The notes under the pieces were generated by a model that had not been told where the DNA came from, made no database searches, and worked only from the letters and a program-made list of their open reading frames with translations. The position numbers were made by a program, and so were the translations under genes. Below, piece after piece: positions 9,971 through 19,302 of a stretch of 62,376 bases of DNA. The DNA is from a bacterium. GTDB lineage: Bacteria; Gemmatimonadota; Glassbacteria; GWA2-58-10. The stretch spans positions 1 to 62,376 of the forward strand of contig JAJFUG010000119.1 in the NCBI GenBank assembly GCA_021372515.1, written 5' to 3'. Position 1 is the stretch's first letter. Each line of letters begins with the position of its first letter.

Positions 9971-10432
9971 ATTTTCCAGCGGGTTTGCCTGCCGGACACC
10001 CCGCCCGCAGAAACGCTCGAGCTGCATCCGATCAGTGTCAAGGCCTGCCGCGAACCAACACTCCATGAAGCCTGCTGCCAAATGTCACCGCTGCGCCCGC
10101 ACCCCGGACCGCATGTGGCGGCCCGCCGACCGTGCTCCTGTCCGCCCGTCCTGAGAAATACCCCCCCTGAAACAGCTTCTCCAAAAGCCTGTAAAGCTCG
10201 CCAGGGCTTTCGGATGTCCGGCCCGAGCTGCTTTCTCCCCCGGCCTGAGACCGCGCTCCGGTTTAACAACTCTATCATTACACTGCATTTATCTAACAAA
10301 AACTTGAAAAACGCTATGCCCTAATAAATGAAAATTCTCCAAGTTTATTCCTCCATGCAGATCGTAGGTCGCGCAGTTGCGGCCGCTGCCACGGTCGAGA
10401 TGTGAAACGACGGTAAAACGAGGAGGACAGGG
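9971..10432. other. Intergenic region between the two cheW-mcp pairs
   Basis: About 460 bases with no convincing gene. It is GC-rich up to 10250 and AT-richer from 10260 to 10345. A weak -24/-12-like match (AGG, ten bases, then GC, about 10362-10377) matches the GG and TTGC but not the central consensus, so I do not call it a promoter. AGGAGG at 10421-10426 is the ribosome binding site of the next gene. Confidence 0.5.
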
Positions 10433-10929
10433 ATGCAAAGCATGGAGGAAAAGACAGGCGCTCCGGCCGGAAAATTCCTCACTTTCAGATTGGGCGCTGA
10501 GGAATACGGCCTCGGGATCCTGAAAGTCCGGGAAATCATCGGCCTGACCCGGATCACCCGCGTACCGCGCGCTCCGGAGTTTGTCCGCGGGGTGATTAAC
10601 CTGCGGGGCAAAGTCATACCGGTGCTGGATCTGCGACGGCGCTTCGGTATGCCGGGCATGCCGGACAGCCCCCAGAACTGCATCATCGTGGTCGAGAAAG
10701 CCTCCGCGGAGGGTGTTCTCGCCGTGGGGGCCCTGGTGGACAGTGTATCCGAGGTGCGGAACATAGAGGAATCCAATTCGAGGAAACCCCCTCTTTCGGC
10801 TCCGGGGTCGATACAGGGTTCATCCAGGGCCTGGGCAAGAGCCAGGAGAAAGTGGTGATCCTGCTCGATATCGAGCGCGTGATCGCTTTCGAGGAGCTGA
10901 GGCAATTCGAACCCGCGGTGACGGCGTAA
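10433..10929 (+). pseudogene. cheW: CheW copy 2, interrupted by a single-base frameshift
   Basis: Starts at ATG 10433 six bases after AGGAGG and reads as a normal CheW (KFLTFRLGAEEYGL, GVINLRGKVIPVLDLRRRFG) up to about residue 115. At 10775-10780 one base appears to be missing. In the annotated frame the protein runs into a nonsense tail and stops at 10858. Shifting frame from 10780 restores the CheW C terminus (EETPSFGSGVDTGF, KSQEKVVILLDIERVIAFEE) to a TAA at 10927-10929. Both halves align with intact copy 1. Either a real, recent mutation or a sequencing or assembly error; the missing half holds the last beta strands, so the truncated product would probably not fold. Confidence 0.85.
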
Positions 10930-11034
10930 GCCCGTGGCGGACCGCCGTAGACAGGCAGAACGTACGATTGATCACCTGAAACGAGTCGGTTACAACAGTC
11001 GAAAGCTTGAGAAAAGTCAAAAGGAGAGTTTACC

Positions 11035-13518
11035 GTGAGTCTCAGAGCGAAACTTCTTGCCGTGCTCGTTCCGTTGAGCACCCTTTCGATCCTCCTGATG
11101 GGAGTGATCCTGTTCCGGGTTTCACACGACGGTCTGGAGCAGACGAACGACAAGTACGCCAGTGAAATGGTCAAAGTGGTGTCGAAGGATGTGGATTACT
11201 GGCGTCAGGACCTGATCTCGCAGGTCGAGCTGCTGGCGATCCAGAGACTGTTCGTAGACGCCTGCGCGGGCAACCGTACGGATGAGGCGCGTGAGCGGCT
11301 CGAAGCCTATTTCCGGAAGTCCGGCATGTTCGAGGCCCTGTTCCTGGCCCGTCCCGACGGGACCATTTTCCTGGATGGAACGGGCGGCTCCGCCGTGGGC
11401 ATCGAGGTGGCCAGGACCCCGGTCTACGCCGAAAACATCGAGAAAGCCCGCCAGGGTGTCACCTGGGTCAGCCAGCCGGGGCTGTCGCCGGCCACCGGTA
11501 AGCCGGTGCTGCTGATCACCGTGCCGCTCAAGCAGGACGGTGCGGTGATCGGTATCATCGGCGGGCCGGTGGACATGGAGGCCTTTTCCGACCGCCTGAT
11601 TGGCGACATCAAGGTCGGTGAGACAGGATATGTCTACGTGACCGACGCGGATGGGATGATGATCGTCCACCCGGACAAGGCCAATATCTTGAAGCTGGAC
11701 CTCAGCAACGAGACTTTCGGCAAAGAAATGCGGGAGAAAAAGACCGGCCTGGTCAACTACACCTGGCAAGGGGAGAAAAAGACCGCCTTTTTCACCACCA
11801 GCGAGCAGACCGGCTGGATGGTGGCTCTCTGCATGGACAACGCGGAGGCCTACGCCGCCAGCGACCGCATGGCGGTCTGGGCCGCTTTCCTGGGGCTGGG
11901 CGTGGTCCTGTTGGCTGTTTCCGGTCTGATCGTGGCGATCCTGCGCCTGGTGGTCAGGCCGATGCGCAGGCTGATGTCCGCGGCCGAGGCCATGCAGAAA
12001 GGGGACCTGCAGTCGGAGCTGGATTACAGCTCCGCGGACGAGGTGGGTCGCCTGGCCGGGGCTTTCCGCAGCATGCAGGCTCTCCAGCGCGAAAGGGCCG
12101 CCCTGGTCGAGAGTATCGCCGCGGGCGACCTTAGCCGCGAGGTTGCCGTGATCTCGGAACGGGACACCCTGGGTAAATCGATGCAGCAGATGGTGGACAG
12201 CCTGAAAGAGATGAATACCGAGGTGCAGGGCCTGATCCAGGCGGCCCTGGAGGGCTCGCTGGGAGTGCGCGCCGATGTCGCCCGTCACCGGGGCGAGTAC
12301 GCCCGGATCGTCGAGGGGGTGAACCGCACCCTGGACGCCGTGGTCGACCCGCTGCGCGAGATTTCCTCGGTGCTGGAGAGCGCCTCGCGGCGCGACCTCT
12401 CCCCTCGGGTCGAGGGACAGTACAAGGGTGAGTTTGCCGCTTTCAAGCAGAATGTCAACCACATGCTGGAGGCGCTGGAGGAGGCGCTTCAGCAGGTGAG
12501 CGCGGCGGTGGAGCAGGTGGGCGCGGCCAGCAGCCAGATCGAGACCGGCAGCCAGAGCCTGGCCGCGGGCGCCAGCGAGCAGGCCAGCTCGCTGGAGGAG
12601 ATTTCCGCCAGCCTGGAGCAGATGGCTTCCATGACCGGCCAGAATGCGGACAAAGCGATCCAGGCCCGGGCCCTGTCCCAGAACTCCCGTGACGCGGCGG
12701 GCCGCGGCGGCCAGTCGATGCAGAGAATGATCGAGGCGATTCAGAAAATCAAGCAGAGCTCGGAGCAGACCTCCCGCATAGTGAAGACCATCGACGAGAT
12801 CGCGTTCCAGACCAACCTTCTGGCCCTGAACGCGGCGGTGGAGGCGGCCCGGGCCGGCGAGGCGGGCAAGGGCTTCGCCGTGGTGGCCGAGGAGGTGCGC
12901 TCCCTGGCCCAGCGCAGCGCCGATTCCGCCCGCAACACCACCGAGATGATCGAGGAAGCCGTGCGGAATTCCGAGACCGGCGTGCGGATCACCGGCGAGC
13001 TGGACGAGCAGTTGAAAGACATCGTCTCCGAGTCGGCCAGGGTGAGCGAGCTGGTGGAGGACATCGCGGTGGCGGCGGGCGAGCAGAGCAAGGGGATCGG
13101 GCAGATCACCTCCGCGATGAGCCAGATGGACCGGGTGACCCAGGCCAATGCCTCAGGCAGCGAGGAATCGGCCAGCGCGGCCGAGGAGCTTAACAGCCAG
13201 GCTGTGGAGCTGAGCGGGATGCTCGGCACTTTCCGCATGAGCTCCAGGTCGGCGGCGGCTCCCTCCGCCCCGAAGGACCGTGCCCCGCAAGGGGCGGGAC
13301 GGCGAGCTCCAGCCGTGAGCCGTCCGGCTGCCGCACCTGCCAGGCCCGTGCTCAAGGCTGCGGCGCAAGATATCTCCCGGTCTGGAAACGAACGGACAGC
13401 GGGGCTCAAGCCGGGGCACCCGGCCGGACCCGCGGAGCGCAGGAACGGCAACAATGGGCGGACTGTGGCGCCGGAAAAGCTAATCCCGCTGGAAGAGAAC
13501 GAGTTCACTGATTTTTGA
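11035..13518 (+). CDS. Methyl-accepting chemotaxis protein (copy 2), Cache sensor and poly-HAMP
   Basis: 827 residues from GTG 11035, preceded by AAGGAGA. Architecture parallels copy 1: TM1, dCache-like sensor with [21 protein letters not shown]2 near residue 285, HAMP plus extra HAMP-like modules ([20 protein letters not shown]), and an MCP signalling domain with [20 protein letters not shown]. The sensor has diverged more than the cytoplasmic part. After an alanine/proline/arginine-rich linker the C terminus is [15 protein letters not shown], again matching copy 1. It lies about 105 bases after the frameshifted cheW. Likely a duplicated receptor with a different ligand. Confidence 0.95.
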   Translation: MSLRAKLLAVLVPLSTLSILLMGVILFRVSHDGLEQTNDKYASEMVKVVSKDVDYWRQDLISQVELLAIQRLFVDACAGNRTDEARERLEAYFRKSGMFEALFLARPDGTIFLDGTGGSAVGIEVARTPVYAENIEKARQGVTWVSQPGLSPATGKPVLLITVPLKQDGAVIGIIGGPVDMEAFSDRLIGDIKVGETGYVYVTDADGMMIVHPDKANILKLDLSNETFGKEMREKKTGLVNYTWQGEKKTAFFTTSEQTGWMVALCMDNAEAYAASDRMAVWAAFLGLGVVLLAVSGLIVAILRLVVRPMRRLMSAAEAMQKGDLQSELDYSSADEVGRLAGAFRSMQALQRERAALVESIAAGDLSREVAVISERDTLGKSMQQMVDSLKEMNTEVQGLIQAALEGSLGVRADVARHRGEYARIVEGVNRTLDAVVDPLREISSVLESASRRDLSPRVEGQYKGEFAAFKQNVNHMLEALEEALQQVSAAVEQVGAASSQIETGSQSLAAGASEQASSLEEISASLEQMASMTGQNADKAIQARALSQNSRDAAGRGGQSMQRMIEAIQKIKQSSEQTSRIVKTIDEIAFQTNLLALNAAVEAARAGEAGKGFAVVAEEVRSLAQRSADSARNTTEMIEEAVRNSETGVRITGELDEQLKDIVSESARVSELVEDIAVAAGEQSKGIGQITSAMSQMDRVTQANASGSEESASAAEELNSQAVELSGMLGTFRMSSRSAAAPSAPKDRAPQGAGRRAPAVSRPAAAPARPVLKAAAQDISRSGNERTAGLKPGHPAGPAERRNGNNGRTVAPEKLIPLEENEFTDF

Positions 13519-13537
13519 GTCAGGCTCTGCGGCCCGG

Positions 13538-13564
13538 GGGAGAGAGCGATCTCTCCCTTTTTTT
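13538..13564 (+). terminator. Terminator after MCP copy 2
   Basis: GGGAGAGA, loop GCGA, TCTCTCCC, then a run of seven T. Closely resembles the hairpin at 9943, as expected if the whole cheW-mcp-terminator unit was duplicated. Confidence 0.88.
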
Positions 13565-13730
13565 GTCCCGCCTGCTGGACATCCCCACACCTCCTTCGGG
13601 CCCTTGAATTTCCTTTATCCGCCCCGCTCTTTGTTGTATAGTATGCCCTGTTCATGGTTTGCCGTCCTTTCCAGATTTGCACGACCACCCGTTCGGAGCA
13701 GACAAAGCTCACCCTGTGAGGAGGCGCAAG

Positions 13731-14960
<1,230 letters not shown>

Positions 14961-14993
14961 GACAGGCGGTGCGCTGGTGGCAAGGTTCTGTGC

Positions 14994-15017
14994 AGGGGCA
15001 ATTCATGAATTGCCCCT
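14994..15017. repeat. REP-like GGGGC palindrome, copy 1
   Basis: A perfect 24-base palindrome with outer arms AGGGGC/GCCCCT and core AATTCATGAATT. On the minus strand it is preceded by GTA (CGTAGGGGC), the tetranucleotide-plus-hairpin arrangement of REP elements. Related copies are at 15041, 19182, 40216, 42331 and 51336. Confidence 0.7.
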
Positions 15018-15040
15018 ACGTGTTGTCGCCCTTTCGCAGG

Positions 15041-15059
15041 GGCGAACCACGCGTTCGCC
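15041..15059. repeat. REP-like hairpin, degenerate copy
   Basis: GGCGAAC, five-base loop, GTTCGCC, preceded by GCAGG. Same outer sequence as copy 1 but with a shorter stem; 24 bases away from it, so the two form a REP pair. Confidence 0.5.
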
Positions 15060-15095
15060 AGATATCCCGGGAGAGTAAACCCGTTTGCGGCTGCC

Positions 15096-15330
15096 AGGCC
15101 GCCGCAGTTCAGGCTTTGGGGGCCGCACCTGTCTGAGCTTCCCGCCAGGGTAGCGTGTAATCGAGCCTGAAACGGCCAGGGCTGTAGTTGCCGCACAGCG
15201 CGGCGGCGATTCGCGGCAGCGCCGCCGCTGCAACGCGGCAGCGGAATCGGTGCTTCGTGAACACCATAGCCAAAAGCGGAGTCGCGGTTTGGACGAGTTT
15301 GCGGCCCCCGCTGGCTTTGCTGCTTTGGCC
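15096..15330. repeat. Candidate miniature inverted-repeat element
   Basis: The left end (15096-15129) contains GCCGCAGTTCAGGCTTTGGG then GGGCCGC. The right end (15299-15330) contains GCGGCCCCCGCTGGCTTTGC, a rough inverted copy. The left end recurs, with substitutions, at 51254-51294 and in shorter form near 19128. No open frame is convincing inside. This fits a non-autonomous mobile or REP-derived element, but the inverted ends are imperfect. Confidence 0.35.
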
Positions 15331-15623
15331 GAAACCAAAGCAGAACAGAGTCTTTCGGCTTCTCACGGTAAGTTCCTAACCGAGCATTACTGGGAGCGGG
15401 GGGATTTGAACCTGTTGATCGGGCATGGCATGCCGTGTTCCTACATCCGATTGTCCGGATCGCGGTGCAGGTTCGTTTCTGTATGATCCACAACGGCTTT
15501 TGGCATTTTTTGCCAAGACTGAAAGTACAGACAGCTTTGCTGTTTTGTTAGATGAAAGCAGTCCGGCATTTTCCCGATAACATTACTTTTTACGATCCAA
15601 GTCACTGTAGACAGGGTGAACCC

Positions 15624-16694
15624 ATGACCGCACTGACCAGCCGTGAACGTTTCCAGCGCATGTACTGCCACCGCGAGGCCGACCGGGTCCCGTGCTACGA
15701 TTTCCCCTGGCCCACCACCCTGGAACGCTGGCGCGGCGAGGGCCTGCCCGCGGGCGTGGACTGGGAGGACTTTTTCGGGGCGGACCGGGTCTACCAGATA
15801 ATCGTGGACAACAGTCCGCGCTACCCCAAGCGCGTGCTGGAGGAAACCCCCGAGTACAGGCTGTACACCACCGAGTGGGGCCTTACCCTCAAGCAGTGGC
15901 GGCACATCGCCTCCACCCCGCACTACGAGGCGTTCACCATAGTTGACCGTCCGAGCTGGAGCGCCGCCCGCGCCCGGATGAGCCCCGACCCGGAGCGGAT
16001 CGACTGGGAGGGCCTCAAGGCGGGCTACCGCACCGCCCGTGAGCGCGGCGACTGGATCGAGGCCCTGGTCTGGTTCGGGTTCGATGTCACTCACTCCTGG
16101 GCCGTGGGCACCGAGCGCCTGCTGGTGGCTCTGATCGAGGACCCGGATTGGTGCGTGGACATGTTCAGCCATTTCCTGGAGGTGAACCTGGCCCTGCTGG
16201 AGACGGTCTGGGAGGCGGGCTACACTTTCGACAGCATCACCTGGTACGATGACCTGGGTTACAAGGGCAACCAGTTTTTCTCCGTTGACATGTACCGCGA
16301 GCTGCTCAAGCCCCTGCACAAGCGGGCCGTGGACTGGGCCCACGCCCGGGGTATCCCGGCGCGGCTGCACTCCTGCGGCGACATCCGTCCGTTCATCCCG
16401 GAGTTCGTGGAGATCGGGGTGGATGCGCTCAACCCGCTGGAGGTGAAGGCCGGGGTGGACCCGTTGAGGGTCAAGGACCAGTTCGGAGACCGGCTGGTGC
16501 TGCACGGCGGGATCAACAGCGCGCTCTGGGACAAGCCGGACCAGTTTATCGCGGAGATCGAGCGTCTGGTGCCGGAGCTGAAAAAGGGCGGCGGCTACAT
16601 TTTCGCCTCGGACCACTCGGTCCCCGAGTCGGTGAGTCTCGAAACGTTCCGCCGCGTGCTGGAGGCGGCCCGCCGGGCCGGAAGCTACGAGTAG
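15624..16694 (+). CDS. Uroporphyrinogen decarboxylase (URO-D) family protein, probably a corrinoid-type methyltransferase relative
   Basis: 356 residues from ATG 15624 (TSRERFQRMYCHREADRVPC); an in-frame ATG at 15552 would add a non-family leader. The conserved LHSCGDI near residue 248 supplies the His-x-Cys of the zinc site used by MtaA/CmuA-type methyltransferases, and it is followed by GVDALNPLEVKAG and the C-terminal IFASDHSVP. True HemE enzymes carry an N-terminal RQAGR substrate motif that is absent here, so haem synthesis is unlikely. In FCB and related genomes such proteins are usually annotated only as URO-D domain proteins. The next gene converges on it after 8 bases. Confidence 0.85.
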   Translation: MTALTSRERFQRMYCHREADRVPCYDFPWPTTLERWRGEGLPAGVDWEDFFGADRVYQIIVDNSPRYPKRVLEETPEYRLYTTEWGLTLKQWRHIASTPHYEAFTIVDRPSWSAARARMSPDPERIDWEGLKAGYRTARERGDWIEALVWFGFDVTHSWAVGTERLLVALIEDPDWCVDMFSHFLEVNLALLETVWEAGYTFDSITWYDDLGYKGNQFFSVDMYRELLKPLHKRAVDWAHARGIPARLHSCGDIRPFIPEFVEIGVDALNPLEVKAGVDPLRVKDQFGDRLVLHGGINSALWDKPDQFIAEIERLVPELKKGGGYIFASDHSVPESVSLETFRRVLEAARRAGSYE

Positions 16695-16702
16695 GTTGAG
16701 AT

Positions 16703-17557
16703 TCAGATAAAGAGCAGCCACACCCCGGCCAGCATCACACTCACCCCGACCAGGCGGCCGCGGATGTTCTCGCCGAAGATCAGCCGGGCCAGGAGCACGG
16801 TGACCACCAGCCCCAGCATGGAGGCGGGCTCGGCCACGCTCATCTCTATCCGGCCGACCGCGAACATCAGCAGCAGGTAGGAATAGACATCTACCGCCCC
16901 GGAGGCTGCGCCCAGCCAGGGGTGAGCGGCCAGAAGGCGGAGCGCTCCGGTCAGCTTCCCCCGCCAGAGAAGGTGCAGGAACAGGATGACATCGGTGACG
17001 GCACAGAGCACGAGGGTGTAGGTCAGGGGACTGACCCCCCGCACCACGTGCGCGTCGATGGTGCGTCCCACCGCCACCAGGGCCGAGCTGAACAGCATCA
17101 GGCGGCAGGCCGGGTGATCGGCCAGGGAGCGCAGCGAACGCAGCACGCTGCCCTGACGGTTGAGGAACGAGGCCCCGTAGAACAGCAGCACCACTCCACC
17201 CACTTTGAACAGCCCCAGGTGTTCGCCCAGGAACAGGCTGGTCAGGATGAGCAGGAAAAAGAGGCTGAAATAGTAGAGCGGCCCCACCAGCGAGGCCTCA
17301 CCCGAGGAGAGCGCCCGCAGGTAGAGCACGGTCTGGACCGAATAGACCGTGGCGCTGGCCAGGGACGGCCAGAGGAAAGACCAGCTCGGCGGCGCTTCGG
17401 CCAGGGGAATGAACGGCAACAGGAGCACCGTGCCGCAGACGAAGATGATGAACACCGCCTCCTCGCTGCCGAAACTGTGCCCGGCCTGCTTGAAAATTAT
17501 CCGCTCGTAGCCGGACAGGACTATCCGTCCGGCCAAAGCTATGTACGCCAGCAGCAT
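16703..17557 (-). CDS. EamA/DMT-superfamily transporter
   Basis: 284 residues, nearly all hydrophobic, with about ten membrane segments in two EamA-like halves. The second half shows the typical ending (SVAEPASMLGLVVTVLLARL then LVGVSVMLAGVWLLF). The start ATG at 17557 follows GGGGGAAGGA. Drug/metabolite transporters of this type export or import small metabolites; the substrate cannot be read from sequence. It is convergent with the URO-D gene, 8 bases away, and has no partner on its own strand. Confidence 0.88.
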   Translation of the reverse strand: MLLAYIALAGRIVLSGYERIIFKQAGHSFGSEEAVFIIFVCGTVLLLPFIPLAEAPPSWSFLWPSLASATVYSVQTVLYLRALSSGEASLVGPLYYFSLFFLLILTSLFLGEHLGLFKVGGVVLLFYGASFLNRQGSVLRSLRSLADHPACRLMLFSSALVAVGRTIDAHVVRGVSPLTYTLVLCAVTDVILFLHLLWRGKLTGALRLLAAHPWLGAASGAVDVYSYLLLMFAVGRIEMSVAEPASMLGLVVTVLLARLIFGENIRGRLVGVSVMLAGVWLLFI

Positions 17558-17768
17558 CGGTCCTTCCCCCCCGGCGCTCCGTCGTGATCGACACTTAGTT
17601 ATACTGCAGAGAGTATCTTACGCGATCCGGGTTAAAAGTCAAACCTTGTGAGCTGCGGCCGGCCGCGCGCGGCGGAACGAAAATTTTGAAACCCGTTCAT
17701 CTCACTCGGTTGTCTTATGTATAATACACCCAGCCTGAATCACGATACAGCCCTCAAGGAGCCCGAGA

Positions 17769-19004
17769 ATGACCCGTCACCTGCTCTGTGTACTGCTGCT
17801 TGTCTGCCTCTGCCTGCCCGCCGTTTCGAACGCCCGCAGCCGCCCGCTGCACCTGGCGATCTGGGAGCGTCCCGAGCGCGGCGATTCCACGCGTCATTTC
17901 CGCAACCGGGACCTGACAGTCGACGGCCTCTCGCTCTGCCTGATCTCCGGCGCCGCCAACCGTCTGCACGGGTTGGGCCTGGCCCTGGGCGGAGCGAGCT
18001 ACAACACGCAGATGTACGGGCTGCAACTGGCCGGCCTGGGAGCAGTGGCAGGGCAGATGAGTGGAGTGCAGGTGGCCGGGCTGGGTTGCGTGGTGGAGGG
18101 CGGCTACACCGGCTTGCAGTTGGCCGGACTGGCCTGCGTGGCGGATGGACCGGGGCGCGGGTTGCAGCTTGCAGGGCTGGCCTGCGTGCAGGATGGGGCC
18201 GCGAGAGGCTTTCAACTGGCCGGTCTGGCCACGGTGGTGGACGGCGGCTACGCCGGCGGGCAGATTGCCGGACTGGCCGCGGTCGCGGACGGGGGGTTCA
18301 AAGGCGCCCAGGTCTCGGGCCTGGCCTGTGTAGTGGACGGAGGGTTTGCGGGTGTGCAGACCTCAGGCCTGGTCTGTGTCGTGGACGGCAAGGCGTACGG
18401 GGTTCAGTTGGCTGGATTGGCTAACGTGGCGGGAGAGCGGTTCGGCGGCGTTCAGCTCGGCCTGTGCAACGTGGGGGAGAAAGTCGCGGGCGTGCAGCTC
18501 GGCCTGGTCAACGTGGCCGGGGAACTGCACGGCGTGCCCCTGGGCCTGGTGAGCTACGACAGCAGTTGGGAGCCGGAGCGCGAGGTCTGGCTGGATGAGG
18601 CGGGCTTTGTCAACCTGGGCTACCGCAGCGGCAGCCGCCGGTTCTACAACCTCGTTTTCATGGGCCAGCGCCCGGGAGACACCTGGCGCTGGAGCCTGGG
18701 CTGGGGCGCGGGAGTGCGTTTTTTCCTGCCCGGCCGCGACCTTGTCGAGGTCGGGGCCGATATCTCGCACCTCAACGAGGGCGAGTTCTGGACCGACCGG
18801 GTGAACTGGCTGCTCCGGGCGCGGGTGATGTGGGAGCACCCGGTGGGCGAACGGATCTGTCTGGCTCTGGGGCCCAGCCTGAACTATTTCTACTCTTCGC
18901 TGAACGATGGAGCGGATATCGCCCCCTGGTCCGTGTACGACAGCCGGGGCGGCGGACGGTTCAAGCGCCTGTGGCCGGGCCTGAGCGCAGGGCTGCGGTT
19001 CTGA
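17769..19004 (+). CDS. Secreted surface-repeat protein (LA_2272-like), probable outer-membrane beta barrel
   Basis: 411 residues from ATG 17769, 7 bases after AAGGAG. A signal peptide (MTRHLLCVLLLVCLCLPAVS) is followed by about 12 tandem units of 15-16 residues with the pattern GxQLAGLxxVxDG (for example GLQLAGLACVADG, GGQIAGLAAVADG), shading into GVQLGLxNVxG near residue 225-255. The last 150 residues are amphipathic strands ending in GLSAGLRF; a C-terminal phenylalanine is typical of outer-membrane barrels. The repeat matches what is called the LA_2272 surface repeat in Leptospira and Bacteroidota. Function unknown. Confidence 0.8.
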   Translation: MTRHLLCVLLLVCLCLPAVSNARSRPLHLAIWERPERGDSTRHFRNRDLTVDGLSLCLISGAANRLHGLGLALGGASYNTQMYGLQLAGLGAVAGQMSGVQVAGLGCVVEGGYTGLQLAGLACVADGPGRGLQLAGLACVQDGAARGFQLAGLATVVDGGYAGGQIAGLAAVADGGFKGAQVSGLACVVDGGFAGVQTSGLVCVVDGKAYGVQLAGLANVAGERFGGVQLGLCNVGEKVAGVQLGLVNVAGELHGVPLGLVSYDSSWEPEREVWLDEAGFVNLGYRSGSRRFYNLVFMGQRPGDTWRWSLGWGAGVRFFLPGRDLVEVGADISHLNEGEFWTDRVNWLLRARVMWEHPVGERICLALGPSLNYFYSSLNDGADIAPWSVYDSRGGGRFKRLWPGLSAGLRF

Positions 19005-19059
19005 GGCCTGCCCGCCCGGTAACAACTGGGTGACTCGGATACGATATATGCGAATGCAG

Positions 19060-19091
19060 GGGCGGCCCCGTGTGGCCGCCCGTTCTTTTTT
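19060..19091 (+). terminator. Terminator after the surface-repeat gene
   Basis: GGGCGGCC, six-base loop, GGCCGCCC, then GTTCTTTTTT. Confidence 0.8.
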
Positions 19092-19181
19092 AGTCCTTTC
19101 GGGCTTGCCCGAAAAGACCAAAGGGCCTGGGGGCCGCAGAATGTTCATCGATCCGCCGGGCTGCGTGCATAGCCAAACGGC

Positions 19182-19210
19182 GTAGGGGCGGGTTTCAAGC
19201 CCGCCCCTAC
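19182..19210. repeat. REP-like GGGGC palindrome, copy 3
   Basis: GTAGGGGCGGG ... CCCGCCCCTAC around a TTTCAAG core, 29 bases. It has GTAG at both outer ends, so it could be recognised in either orientation. A GGGGGCCGC stretch lies about 50 bases upstream, as at the 15 kb and 51 kb copies. Confidence 0.7.
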
Positions 19211-19302
19211 ACAACCCAAACACAGCGAGCCGCGCCCGATTTATCGGGAAAATCCTCCTCGATCCCCTTTCGGCAAAAGTGGAGGCACGCGCCCCCCCGG
19301 CC

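Larger units (their letters stand above)
14961..15623. other. Repeat-rich 663-base intergenic region
   Basis: No supportable gene. From left to right it holds a perfect 24-base palindrome (14994-15017), a second hairpin of the same kind (GGCGAAC/GTTCGCC, 15041-15059), a segment bounded by roughly inverted GGGGGCCGC-containing ends (15096-15330), and a short stretch that on the minus strand reads like a tRNA T-arm (15391-15417). The open frames here have no ribosome binding sites and repetitive basic translations. Confidence 0.6.

Noticed and set aside
10362-10377. Possible sigma-54 promoter before the second cheW
   Set aside because: Only the GG and TTGC elements match; the central consensus positions do not, unlike the site at 6700.
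15003-15493. Several short minus-strand frames in the 15 kb gap
   Set aside because: They overlap the repeats, have no ribosome binding site and read as basic low-complexity peptides.
18000-18540. Short tandem periodicity that might suggest a repeat array or CRISPR
   Set aside because: The period (about 45-48 bases) is a multiple of three and reflects the 15-16-residue protein repeats; units differ at the DNA level and there are no unique spacers.
19097-19114. CTTTCGGGC/GCCCGAAAAG hairpin as a second terminator
   Set aside because: No T run follows on either strand; it is probably another small palindrome near the REP-like copy.
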